Assembly (NCBI RefSeq): GCF_002258785.1
Contig: NZ_NOYI01000031.1
Span: forward strand, 1-44,365
Length of the DNA: 44,365 nucleotides
Source: Rhodococcus sp. 06-235-1A
Lineage (GTDB): Bacteria > Actinomycetota > Actinomycetes > Mycobacteriales > Mycobacteriaceae
Direction: 5' to 3'
In this document: positions 26,801 to 32,793 of the stretch, in pieces
Layout of the letters: the number at the start of each line of letters is the position of its first letter
Numbering within the stretch: the stretch's first letter is position 1
Made by a program: the position numbers and the translations under genes
Notes under the pieces: model-generated
What the model saw: only the letters and a program-made list of their open reading frames with translations
The model's database searches: none
Told to the model about the DNA's origin: nothing

Positions 26801-28112
26801 CGCGCAGACCAAGGCCGCCGCCACCGGCGACCCCGTCTACGTCCGGGCGATCGAGCAGCAGGCGCACGTCGACGCGCTCGAATCCGAACAGACCATGATC
26901 GCCAACGCGAATGCCTCCCGCCGCGCGGCCATCGACCGCCTCGACCGCGCCGCCCAGCGCCTCGACGCCGACATGCCGACGATCGAGGCCAATGCCGACC
27001 GCGCTGCAGCATGGCTCGACATCGACGACCGCGCCGAGAAGATGATCACCATCGATCACCGGACCGCCGCCGACGACGACACCGAATCGCTCGTCGACGC
27101 GCTGCAGAACGTCCTGCAGACCACGTACATCGACATGCGGGCGGTCAAGAGCGGACGACCGAGCGAGTTCGCGGAGATCGCCGGCGTCGCGATCGCAGGC
27201 ACCTACCGCCCGGTCAACGACCAACTCGAACTGTCCATCGCAGCAGGACCGAAACGGTACGTCGAGCACCGCAAACTCACCGAAGCGATGTCCAGTGCCA
27301 CCGCCGCTCGGGGGATCCTCCAGCAGATGCGCAACATGATCAAAGAACTGCCCGTGCGAGCGACCGCAGCGCACGCCGACCGCGCGCACATCGCCGGGAG
27401 ACTGACCGAACTCACCGCGCAGGAGGACCGAATCTTCACGCGCACCGACGAACTCGCCCAGGCACGCTACGCGCTCGCCGAACTCAAAGCGGACGTCAAC
27501 GCGCGCGAGAACTCACCCGAAGCGCTCACCGAACGTGGCCGCGACCTCGACCGGCGCCGATCGCAAGGGCTGTACCCGAAATGGAGCCTCGACCTCAACC
27601 CCACCCCCGCACACGCCGACGCCCAACACAGCAGCCGGGCAGCGCTCGTCGAGTCCGTCCCCGATCGGATGCAGGCATTCGCCGAGAAGTGGGCCGCGGC
27701 CCAAGCCGAGCGAGACGCACGCCGAGCCGATGACCCGTGGAAGCCGAAATCGCCTGACGGGTCGCGCTTTCAGCGCGGAGCGGACCGCGACAGTGGTGCA
27801 CCGGGAGCGGCGATCCAATGGACAGACCGCACTTGGCACTGGACGGCATGGACCGGCCCCGACAACTCGACCTCCGGGTTCGAGGAACGCCGGGACGCCG
27901 CCCGCTACGCCGCCGACGATGCGATACGAAAGCTCGACGCGGAGCCGGAATCGAATAGCGAATCCGCGGCCGGACCGGAACGGTCCTCAGAGGTCGGCTC
28001 GGCACCGTCGCTGAGATCCATGCTCAACCGGCAGTCGGGCAAGAAGCGCGAGAACTCACGACCCGACCTGCCGGATTCGAACCACTCCCGCGATCAGGGC
28101 CTCGAGCGGTGA
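20892..28112 (+). CDS. Giant N6-methylase / SNF2-like helicase, DarB-like (about 2406 aa)
   Basis: Domain order: helical N-terminal region (1-500), an N6-adenine methyltransferase with motif I EPGCGSG (616-622) and NVPFG (677-681, in the NPPY position), a middle region, then a helicase with Walker A GSGKT (1394-1398), WVDEAH (DEAH 1553-1556), FATGTPVSNSLSELW and QQRFGRIIRQG (about 1905-1915), and a coiled-coil-rich tail. Methylase-helicase fusions of this kind include phage P1 DarB, which shields incoming DNA from restriction. The C-terminus carries PSLRSMLNRQ, shared with the 312-residue protein coded at 9096-10034. The start is odd: there is no ATG, GTG or TTG in frame near the N-terminus. 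CTG 20892 overlaps the previous stop (CTGA); a -1 frameshift is the alternative. Confidence 0.85.
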   Translation: MTLRAQWVDAHTATADILHRGGRLRQHLDNAELALERARQQGNRDGIEALTQRISDLSYRRTRLLADYERARAAEGQLGNALRAAGIDPASINHSAVARADAAQRRTPPTWANDPATGRQLDTLRTLLARSGLPDDTVDARLTKAEADRSIKAILAGELPLLRSADEATQPAPPPASAHEALTERIRAAVLADADLTVSAQASSNTYAQFQSWALARTKTVMLDAVVAIDDTDTALTAAAQSLLADPARLDALPHELVDLLWQTHHRAPEVDPTEPETTDEAARQHRAQDELDNAATAEIVDFDDRGRRAYDPRAPFAAPDPSADPVVGAALESLPADSVDATQIRVDFIDGYTTAASADAASIDAAGTETSGPAGDLTGIATPREVPVAPVEVPQYETGEPLTSPLWRSNSLIAAQRPDGSTVYVSADTARRYVGVSDTVTPEPEPRTTSEQEATPEPETAPELGGVDAGDRGREPLGSGVEASSDPVRTVAPAVDFVLGTDVLVPSGAKARARANLDALAVVQALAADSRPATAAEQDTLARWSGWGGVPQIFDTAKAEWEPEREELRTLLSGSDYAAARLSTVNAHYTDPAIASALWRAVERAGLPEGARVLEPGCGSGHFVGLAPAGTKMVGVELDPITAAIAHHLYPNQHIRNHGFEAAFAADGTFTATIGNVPFGDYPVYDDIHNPNSRSIHNHFIIKSLHLTAPGGYVAVITSTFTSDSVRPAARREIAALGDLVGGVRLPSAAHRRQAATDVLTDVLIFRRREPGREATEQTTLWTEVAQVTLPTGNGDSTAPAHLNRYFNRHRDRILGTVEVGSGMYGATTMKVVAPQSQSVPTLLTRALETIVDDALDSGLAMTAAAPDRTQHHGLDTAGLHTDSGTDTGTIPGTLRFDAHSSRWEQYQVGAGWVLTPAKGREINDQWQRLLAMGDTVLDIGDSARTADSTPEHRQDLREKLDRQYTDYTSRYGFINRFKWTNHATENSPEKTAENFTALEAQWRIDAAQQAALDRGVDPDDLADLDLPPYRGEMPAEVTEALLEKARTPAQGPRKSRHHLQGAISFDPRMAMVRSLELFDDETEQASKTSIFDTDVTFTTERATSAAGIDEAIAIAFDERGSVDLERVAEMLDTDVEDVLDRARGKIYPSLTDPSTYEVAGQFLAGDVRSKLARARVAEAENPDVYTGVVDALEAVVPPDADPARIGVRPGAEWVGVDNHKQFLVQEFGIDPDELTVSYAAVNATWQFETSSAPNWDDPQGYEDPWGIAGRYSGLELFTAIANNKPVEVLKTESELDREPKPRFHPKHTTDLRNRAVRLEEKFVQWLWSDPARYEHLTEVYNGRFNRFVKPQFATEHKQYPGLNPNYIPYYYQRQAEQRLTHGETILLDHCVGSGKTLTITISCMEMRRLGHKRQPWVVVPNHLVDQWAAEVRDAYPAAKVLVGGDLSGPRDRQRFIGQTAVTDWDMVIVPESVMKLIAVSKDTELAYIETRMMELREGLERAKETGGEHTVKQIERVLKREQAKQQKLVSSKASDTGLTFEQSGCDFLWVDEAHYYKNLARTSNSADLSLPEGSQRASDLEMKARWLRDRAILRNIESGQPDAPAKAIAFATGTPVSNSLSELWVMNRYLRPDLLDAAGIGHIDAWAQTFAKQRTTVEMNITGTSLRPISRMAEYQNLRQLIAMVDQFRDVVTEDQIPVELPRMRTGKPLVVEFDLAPQVRDFMFDLDERMAATSGRSMDVDNALKISNDGRNASLHPTLAKLPEPEPEHDRVAVAADLLWKTHLEHRDLFTPADRHGPDARGVFQMVFCDRGTPKAGGAGEKSLYARLREALVDRGMERSEVVFIHDYPTPKQKQQLFADCRAGKVRVLIGSTPKLGTGVNAQRLLKQLISLDPAWTAADMQQRFGRIIRQGNVHREVDVVNIVARRSYDATMWQIIERKAHSVQQLRGGEIPDTMEDVGGDIALSAAQTKAAATGDPVYVRAIEQQAHVDALESEQTMIANANASRRAAIDRLDRAAQRLDADMPTIEANADRAAAWLDIDDRAEKMITIDHRTAADDDTESLVDALQNVLQTTYIDMRAVKSGRPSEFAEIAGVAIAGTYRPVNDQLELSIAAGPKRYVEHRKLTEAMSSATAARGILQQMRNMIKELPVRATAAHADRAHIAGRLTELTAQEDRIFTRTDELAQARYALAELKADVNARENSPEALTERGRDLDRRRSQGLYPKWSLDLNPTPAHADAQHSSRAALVESVPDRMQAFAEKWAAAQAERDARRADDPWKPKSPDGSRFQRGADRDSGAPGAAIQWTDRTWHWTAWTGPDNSTSGFEERRDAARYAADDAIRKLDAEPESNSESAAGPERSSEVGSAPSLRSMLNRQSGKKRENSRPDLPDSNHSRDQGLER

Positions 28113-28199
28113 CGGACATCTCCTGGCGGGCCCTACCAGGGAAATTTTGGAGGCCAAACAACGCAGTGCGACACGTCTGACCCCGCTACGGCGGTCGTA

Positions 28200-28400
28200 C
28201 TACGTCTTCTTGCGCGATTTGGCAGGACGGTTCGTCAACGCGACGGCTGTTGGCGAGGACGCCAGTTCCACGGAGGTCCATGCTGCCAGGGTGAGCAGAT
28301 ACAGGATGGATGCTGTTGTGGTCTGGCCAGTCAAAGTGAGGGTGAGGAGCAGCGATGAGGCGACTGTTGTAGTCGTTCGGCTGTTGGCGAGTTCGGGCAT
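28200..28400 (-). CDS. Possible small membrane protein (66 aa)
   Basis: A weak call. From ATG 28400 (with AGGA about 11 bases upstream) the frame gives a Thr/Leu-rich protein with a hydrophobic stretch at about residues 28-46, ending in the basic RPAKSRKKT. An overlapping plus-strand frame (28147-28428) looks less protein-like. The composition (many Thr and Ser) is unusual and this may be a chance frame. Confidence 0.3.
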   Translation of the reverse strand: MPELANSRTTTTVASSLLLTLTLTGQTTTASILYLLTLAAWTSVELASSPTAVALTNRPAKSRKKT

Positions 28401-28464
28401 AGTCGGTCCTGACGTCCATGTGTCCTGAGGTATGGACCCATAACCGTCAGAATCAGCTACAGAG

Positions 28465-28545
28465 GTTGGGGCGAACCCCATGGCAACTTGTGTCCGACGC
28501 TGGCTGATCTGGGAACCGCTTCTGTTGGGCGAACCCATTGCCAGT
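28465..28545. repeat. Pair of direct repeats each containing a small hairpin
   Basis: GTTGGGGCGAACCCCATGGCAA (28465-28486) recurs in shortened form as GTTGGGCGAACCCATTGCCA (28524-28543). Each contains G-run/CGAA/C-run, which on the minus strand reads as a UUCG-type tetraloop stem. The two copies are about 59 bases apart in a non-coding junction, so they may be regulator sites or remnants of an integration event. Confidence 0.4.
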
Positions 28546-28691
28546 GCGCCGTTCCCACCTCGACCCTGAGCGTACGCGGCAAGCTACTCGACCGACCAGA
28601 GATACCCGCACGCGACAAGACGGTGATCTAGAACATGAGCGGTAGCCAATGTGACACGGGCTCTAAGAGCATTGCCATGCGGAAATAGATT

Positions 28692-28742
28692 TTGCACCCC
28701 TCGAACTGCAGGTATAAGATTACTTATACCGAGGAGGTAGTC
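28692..28742 (+). promoter_or_regulatory. Toxin-antitoxin promoter with palindromic operator
   Basis: -35 TTGCAC (28692-28697), a 17-base spacer and -10 TAAGAT (28715-28720). The -10 is covered by the perfect inverted repeat GGTATAAG-ATTA-CTTATACC (28711-28730). GAGGAGG at 28731-28737 then leads to ATG 28743. The layout is that of an autorepressed toxin-antitoxin operon, with the HTH antitoxin the likely repressor. Confidence 0.75.
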
Positions 28743-29204
28743 ATGACAGATCTATTGGAACGCGCACTCGAGGCGACCATGACGACGTCCAAAGCGCGTG
28801 GTGCTGTCGATCGCATCGAGCACCTTCGAAGCGTGCGGCAGCTCCATGAGCAGAAGGGGTGGACGCAGACGCGTCTGGCGGAAGCGAACGGGGTCAGTCA
28901 GCCCGCCATCTCGCAGTGGTTGAAGATGGCGCGCATCGATGCACCGGATGTGCGTCCAGGTTTGGCTGGCGGTACCCCGTACGAGATCGCGGCACGGTAC
29001 GCAGCGAAGATGCTCGATCGGGAGACGATGATCGAACAGCTCTCAACATGGATCTACGAGCCGGTCGAGCAGGCTCCGGCAGGCGAGGGCGACGTGCCGC
29101 GACTGAACTTGTCGGGCTTCAACCTCCAGGTCGGGCGGGCATTGGACGATCGATTCATCGACGAGGCCGACTACGACCGCATCCTCGAGGCAGTAGCAGA
29201 CTGA
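28743..29204 (+). CDS. XRE-family HTH antitoxin, partner of zeta-like toxin (153 aa)
   Basis: Residues about 27-65 form a Cro/C1-type helix-turn-helix: RSVRQLHEQKGWTQTRLAEANGVSQPAISQWLK has the GWTQ turn and the SQPAISQWL recognition helix (quoted in part). The remaining 85 residues are helical and acidic near the end, as expected for the toxin-neutralising part. The gene has a strong GAGGAGG ribosome site and a perfect palindrome over its promoter, so it should repress itself. The toxin gene begins one base after its stop. An HTH antitoxin in front of a zeta-type kinase is the arrangement of PezA/PezT, although sequence similarity to PezA itself could not be tested. Confidence 0.85.
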   Translation: MTDLLERALEATMTTSKARGAVDRIEHLRSVRQLHEQKGWTQTRLAEANGVSQPAISQWLKMARIDAPDVRPGLAGGTPYEIAARYAAKMLDRETMIEQLSTWIYEPVEQAPAGEGDVPRLNLSGFNLQVGRALDDRFIDEADYDRILEAVAD

Positions 29205-29205
29205 C

Positions 29206-30114
29206 TTGGCCCATGAAGCAGTAGAGGACCGTCGGGCGCGGCTGGAAAGTTTGTCGACGCCCGTCGGCCCGCTAAACATCGATGCTCCATTGGCGACCGT
29301 CAAGGACCGACGCCATTTCCGGACAGTAGCTGGCGAACTCGTACCCACGTCGGCTCGCAGAAAGCTGCACGCTGCCCTGCTCGGCAGGTGGCGCGACAGT
29401 TCCCAGGATCTACGGAGCGCGCGCCGGGCGACGCTCTTTGCCGGGCCGCCCGCCGCGGGCAAGAGCACTTTGATGGGGGCATCGAACACGCACCTCGCGG
29501 ACCACCGTCGCATCGATGCCGACGACTTCAAGACACTGCTGCTTCAATCTGCTGTAGAGGACGGCTCGATCGCGTCCCTGATACCACGACCCCTGCGAGA
29601 CAACTTCGAGGAACAGTTTCACCCGCTCGAACTCTCCGCGCTGGTGCACCGCGAGTCGACCATCCTTCAAGAACGTGCATTGAGCGACGCGATGCGTGCG
29701 GGCGAGAACGTAGCCATCGACGGGACGCTGGGGTACATGCCGTGGGCGAAGGATTTGGTTCGGCAGCTGGGGGACTTCGGTTACAAGATCCACGTGATCG
29801 ACGTCGAGGCTGAGGAGGAGCTATCACTCGCACGCGTTGTCACACGGTGGAGGACGGGCTACGAGAACGCCCTGGCTGATCCGCATGATCCGACGGCGGC
29901 GATGGGCGGCCGGTGGTTGCCTGCGTCGGCCGTGACTCGACTCTTCGCGACAGGGCGGACCGTCTCGCACTGCGAAATGAACGCGAGCGAGATCGCCTTC
30001 AACTTCTCCGAGGTCGTGAAATACGACCTGTACAGAACAACCGCCCCTATGGAACCGCCGAAGCACGAGCAGTCATGGTCAAGAGACCGCAGCGGGGAGT
30101 GGACAAGCCCATAG
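29206..30114 (+). CDS. Zeta-toxin-family kinase (302 aa)
   Basis: A P-loop kinase of the zeta/PezT toxin family, whose members phosphorylate UDP-N-acetylglucosamine and so poison cell-wall synthesis. Walker A is GPPAAGKST at residues 80-88, followed by HRRIDADDFKTLLL, the usual D-x-D-x-F/K after strand 2, and later IDGTLGY and the helix LARVVTRWRTGYENA. GGRWLPASAV and LFATGR near the C-terminus match the region that carries the substrate-side Arg. Start: TTG 29206, one base after the antitoxin stop; ATG 29212 is out of frame. The first 70 residues are an N-terminal extension. The pair forms a stabilisation or antiphage module of the accessory island. Confidence 0.87.
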   Translation: MAHEAVEDRRARLESLSTPVGPLNIDAPLATVKDRRHFRTVAGELVPTSARRKLHAALLGRWRDSSQDLRSARRATLFAGPPAAGKSTLMGASNTHLADHRRIDADDFKTLLLQSAVEDGSIASLIPRPLRDNFEEQFHPLELSALVHRESTILQERALSDAMRAGENVAIDGTLGYMPWAKDLVRQLGDFGYKIHVIDVEAEEELSLARVVTRWRTGYENALADPHDPTAAMGGRWLPASAVTRLFATGRTVSHCEMNASEIAFNFSEVVKYDLYRTTAPMEPPKHEQSWSRDRSGEWTSP

Positions 30115-30274
30115 ACCTGACCGCCGACTGCATTTAAGCGTTTGCTATGTCCCGCATTGAGCTCCTCCAACATTTCCCGCTTTGGCGAGCATGACGGTCC
30201 ACTGTGCCAGGGCGCGCCCTCGGCCAGCTCAACCCCGACGGTCACCCGGTCCAGCGAGCAACGGACCCCGAGCT

Positions 30275-30638
30275 GTGACACGGAACCCTGGCCGTACTTA
30301 TCGGCCTCGGCCTGCTCGCCGCCTCCGGGATCGCAACCATCGTCGTACTCATCTTCGGCGGCAGCACCAGCACCCCCGAACAACCCGGCACCGACGCCGG
30401 CTACGCCATCGCACCCATCGGAACCGAACCCGCCGATGTCGCCTTAACCGTGATGTCCGGCGTGTTCACCTGGCAACCCGCCGTCCAAGACTCCTCGTGG
30501 GACGCACTGCACACAGTTCCGATCAATGGAAAGTCTTGGACTACCGCCTTCGGAACAGCGGTCGTTGAGACCGACATCTCTACAGCGGACAGGACTCTTC
30601 GTGGCGGAGTCAAAATTCGAACTTGCCAAAAGGGCTGA
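30275..30638 (+). pseudogene. Frameshifted, truncated VirB8/TcpC-like conjugation gene
   Basis: GTG 30275 overlaps the stop of an upstream frame tail (…GHPVQRATDPEL) as GTGA, the style used throughout the element. After four codons a run CCC (30286-30288) has one base too many. From there the shifted frame reads LAVLIGLGLLAASGIAT (a membrane helix), a polar linker, and VMSGVFTWQPAVQDSSWDAL. That matches the layout of the protein coded at 42070-42618 (membrane helix, linker, MFSWQPAVDPSPAAA). After ALHTVP the similarity ends and unrelated sequence leads to the stop at 30638. This is a broken relic of a second conjugation gene, cut off by the accessory island. Confidence 0.6.
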
Positions 30639-31647
30639 CGGCTATGCGGCCACACCCCTGTTCACGTCGGGTCGGATCTCCAAGGTTCGTGGGCTTTAGG
30701 TAGCTTTCTGGCCACTGTGTCGTGTCGTCATAGAACAAGCCAGAACCCCACGTCACGCCGTCGAGCGACACACGGCTGAAATCGACACCCCTTATATCCG
30801 CTCCGTCCAACCTAGCGGTACCGATTGGGGGTGGCCAGAAGGTGACTTGAAGAGGTGGTTGCAAGACGAGTCCACGGAGATCAGCAGCCCGTAGGTCGGT
30901 TGGAATCACTCTGTCGCCCTTCAGTGCTCCAATTGACGCAACGCGAGCGCCACCGAGCCGGGCACACTGCATCTGTGCGCCGGCGAAGGTCGACGTGAAA
31001 CTCAAGTCAGCACCTTCAAGGTTTACGGAATTGAGTTGTGTCCGTGCCCAAGTCGGGGATCCTGAAGGGGTATTGCCCGGTTGATCGCCTGCCGGCATCT
31101 CCGACACAGCAGTCAAGTCTGCTGCAGTAATATTTGAGAGATTGGCTTTGTTCAAATTTAGTCCACTAATGTCGATGCCAGACAGATCCATTCCGTGCAA
31201 GTCAATACTCGGCATCCCTAAGACGAAGCGCTCTGGGGCCGGTGTTTGTGCCAGCGTTCTGAGGTAACGCAAGTTTTCTAACCGCTCAGACGACTTAGCT
31301 CGTTGGTCCTCGATGTCCCGTGCTGTCGCAGCCTGTTCACCTGCAATAGCCCTATCGGCCTCAGTGCGCTGGTTGGTCGTGTAGATCGTGGCCCCGAAAA
31401 TGGTAAAACCTACGATCATCGGGGTGAGAAGCTTCTCGCCGATCCATCTCACAGTTGCTGGAAAGCGATCAGAACTCGCATCTCGTCGCGCTCGACGAAC
31501 GTCGGCGGACCGCCCGAGCCGGGTAGGTTTACGTTCTGTCTTTCTCCCTCGAAGCCTAGGGCGATACCACGGCTTGTGAGACGATGGACTAAGTACAGAC
31601 ACCCGGTTAACGAGGCGGCCCGATCGCCGTCCGACTGCATTCATCAT
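30610..31647 (-). CDS. Pentapeptide-repeat membrane protein (345 aa)
   Basis: The first 70 residues are basic and Arg/Ser-rich. A membrane segment follows at about 73-92 (LTPMIVGFTIFGATIYTT), then a charged helix, then pentapeptide repeats from about 145 onward: LHGMDLSGIDISGLNLNKANLS, later LEGADLSFTSTFAGAQM and LDGADIRGVDFSRVSLDGV (parts quoted), with the family's Leu/Phe in the central position. Such repeats fold as a square beta-helix. A membrane-anchored pentapeptide protein divergent from an HNH nuclease gene suggests a paired system (sensor or immunity plus effector), by inference only. GC and codon use are clearly lower than in the transfer genes, a sign of transfer. The start at 31647 is uncertain; much of the basic N-terminus could be upstream sequence. 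Confidence 0.7.
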   Translation of the reverse strand: MMNAVGRRSGRLVNRVSVLSPSSHKPWYRPRLRGRKTERKPTRLGRSADVRRARRDASSDRFPATVRWIGEKLLTPMIVGFTIFGATIYTTNQRTEADRAIAGEQAATARDIEDQRAKSSERLENLRYLRTLAQTPAPERFVLGMPSIDLHGMDLSGIDISGLNLNKANLSNITAADLTAVSEMPAGDQPGNTPSGSPTWARTQLNSVNLEGADLSFTSTFAGAQMQCARLGGARVASIGALKGDRVIPTDLRAADLRGLVLQPPLQVTFWPPPIGTARLDGADIRGVDFSRVSLDGVTWGSGLFYDDTTQWPESYLKPTNLGDPTRREQGCGRIAVSPFGKFEF

Positions 31648-31758
31648 CTAGGAATTGTCGCAGCCACAACGGAATCCCGCCGCAGGTCAGATGAGACCTC
31701 GGCATACTGTAAGAACAGTTGCTCTCCCTAACAATCGCTTTGCCCGCCCACCTATCTC

Positions 31759-31771
31759 TATGGTTTCACCT
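31759..31771 (+). promoter_or_regulatory. -10 box with leaderless layout before HNH gene
   Basis: TATGGT (31759-31764) lies seven bases before ATG 31772, the same spacing as at the relaxase. A small inverted repeat ACTGT/ACAGT (31706-31710 and 31715-31719) is upstream in the divergent gap shared with the pentapeptide gene. The -35 is not obvious. Confidence 0.35.
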
Positions 31772-32632
31772 ATGGGAGATGAGATACCGAAGCGCCTGAC
31801 ACCGGACAAGCCAACCACCGGGATTCTGTTCTTGAAGTCGGGCAATCGTTGCGCATATCCCGGCTGTGACCAGCCTCTGTTGGGGTCTGACAGCGTCTTG
31901 GTCGGGGAAATCGCGCATATCGAGGCGGCGATGCCGGACGGACCACGCTTCAACGACAATATGACGAACGAGCAGCGCCGCCTCGAATCGAATCTGGTTC
32001 TGATGTGCGGAACCCACCACTCTGTCATAGACGGCGACCTCGACACGTGGACAGTGCAGGCGCTCCAAAGCCTCAAGGCTAAGCATGAAGCTATATACAC
32101 AGGCGCGGTCGACCGATTGAGAGCGCAATTGGGTGACGTCACGGAGGGAACCACTTGGACTATGCCGACCACTCTGTCCGCCATCTTCGGCACAGAAGAC
32201 AGGACAGAAGAGCTACCCTTTGACCTGGCCGTTCTAGAGCGCTTCGCAACTCGTTTGGCGCAGCTGCCCATAGGAGCTCGGTCGCTCTTAGCGATGGTCG
32301 TGACCCGCGGCGAGTCACGCCGAGCACTGGGACCGCGAGACGCTGAATTCCGCATACGTTGGTCACTACTTCGCAGCATCGTGAGCAGTAATGAACACTT
32401 GGACGACTATCTGGACATTCTTGATCACGCCAAGCTCGCATGGTTCGACGAACCTTTCGACGGCGATCCTTTGTATGTTGAGGCGGGACGATCGACGGAG
32501 GAGATTGGTTGGCCGTTATTGCAAGACATCAAGACAGCATCTGGGGGCGATCCATCGTACGTCCGCCAAGTCTTAGTCGACCTAGACTTCGCTGCGCTTG
32601 ACCAGCCGCCAACGCTGCGGGGCCGAGCCTAG
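31772..32632 (+). CDS. HNH endonuclease with C-terminal unknown domain (286 aa)
   Basis: Residues about 18-90 form a Cys-containing HNH nuclease domain: LFLKSGNRCAYPGC (Cys27 and Cys32 of a zinc knuckle), GEIAHIEA (His49, the first catalytic His), NEQRRLESNLVLMC (Asn74) and CGTHHSVID (Cys79, His82/83). This Cys-x4-Cys...His...Asn...Cys-x2-His pattern is typical of HNH effectors in bacterial defence systems. The remaining 195 residues are unrecognised and helical. ATG 31772 is preferred because a -10 box precedes it by seven bases; ATG 31760 is an alternative. It is transcribed away from the pentapeptide-repeat membrane protein across a ~120-base gap and has similar low GC. The pair is a candidate two-gene defence unit. 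Confidence 0.75.
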   Translation: MGDEIPKRLTPDKPTTGILFLKSGNRCAYPGCDQPLLGSDSVLVGEIAHIEAAMPDGPRFNDNMTNEQRRLESNLVLMCGTHHSVIDGDLDTWTVQALQSLKAKHEAIYTGAVDRLRAQLGDVTEGTTWTMPTTLSAIFGTEDRTEELPFDLAVLERFATRLAQLPIGARSLLAMVVTRGESRRALGPRDAEFRIRWSLLRSIVSSNEHLDDYLDILDHAKLAWFDEPFDGDPLYVEAGRSTEEIGWPLLQDIKTASGGDPSYVRQVLVDLDFAALDQPPTLRGRA

Positions 32633-32733
32633 GACTAGACCGAGGGGGCATCTACCCAGGACGCTCGGGGATCGGAACACATCATCTCGGGAACGTGAAC
32701 TGCCCGGTACATATCAATGGCTACTAGCCTCAA

Positions 32734-32787
32734 GGTTCCGACTCGGGAACTTGGTCGGTTCCGAATCGGGAACCCGGCGACTATGGT
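32734..32787 (+). promoter_or_regulatory. Tandem 18-bp operators and leaderless promoter
   Basis: GGTTCCGACTCGGGAACT (32734-32751) and GGTTCCGAATCGGGAACC (32757-32774) are near-identical inverted repeats, 23 bases start to start. Further half-sites (TCGGGAAC at 32686-32693) lie upstream. TATGGT at 32782-32787 is a -10 box six bases before ATG 32794, and its -35 position falls inside the second operator. The arrangement predicts tight repression, probably by the HTH protein coded directly downstream. Confidence 0.65.
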
Positions 32788-32793
32788 TGCAGA

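Larger units (their letters stand above)
28113..28691. other. Low-content junction between transfer core and accessory island
   Basis: About 580 bases of lower GC than the transfer genes. It holds one weak minus-strand membrane ORF (28200-28400) and a pair of hairpin-bearing direct repeats (28465-28545). No other convincing gene, mobile-element end or attachment site was seen. The change of composition begins here and suggests that this is the left edge of an inserted module. Confidence 0.45.

Noticed and set aside
28147..28428. 93-codon plus-strand ORF after the methylase-helicase
   Set aside because: No ribosome site fit (GGAG overlaps the start itself) and the composition changes midway; the opposite strand is no more than weakly better.
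31706..31719. ACTGT-AAGA-ACAGT as a LexA (SOS) box
   Set aside because: The arms are only five bases and the spacing does not match the actinobacterial GAAC-N4-GTTC or the enterobacterial CTG-N10-CAG patterns.
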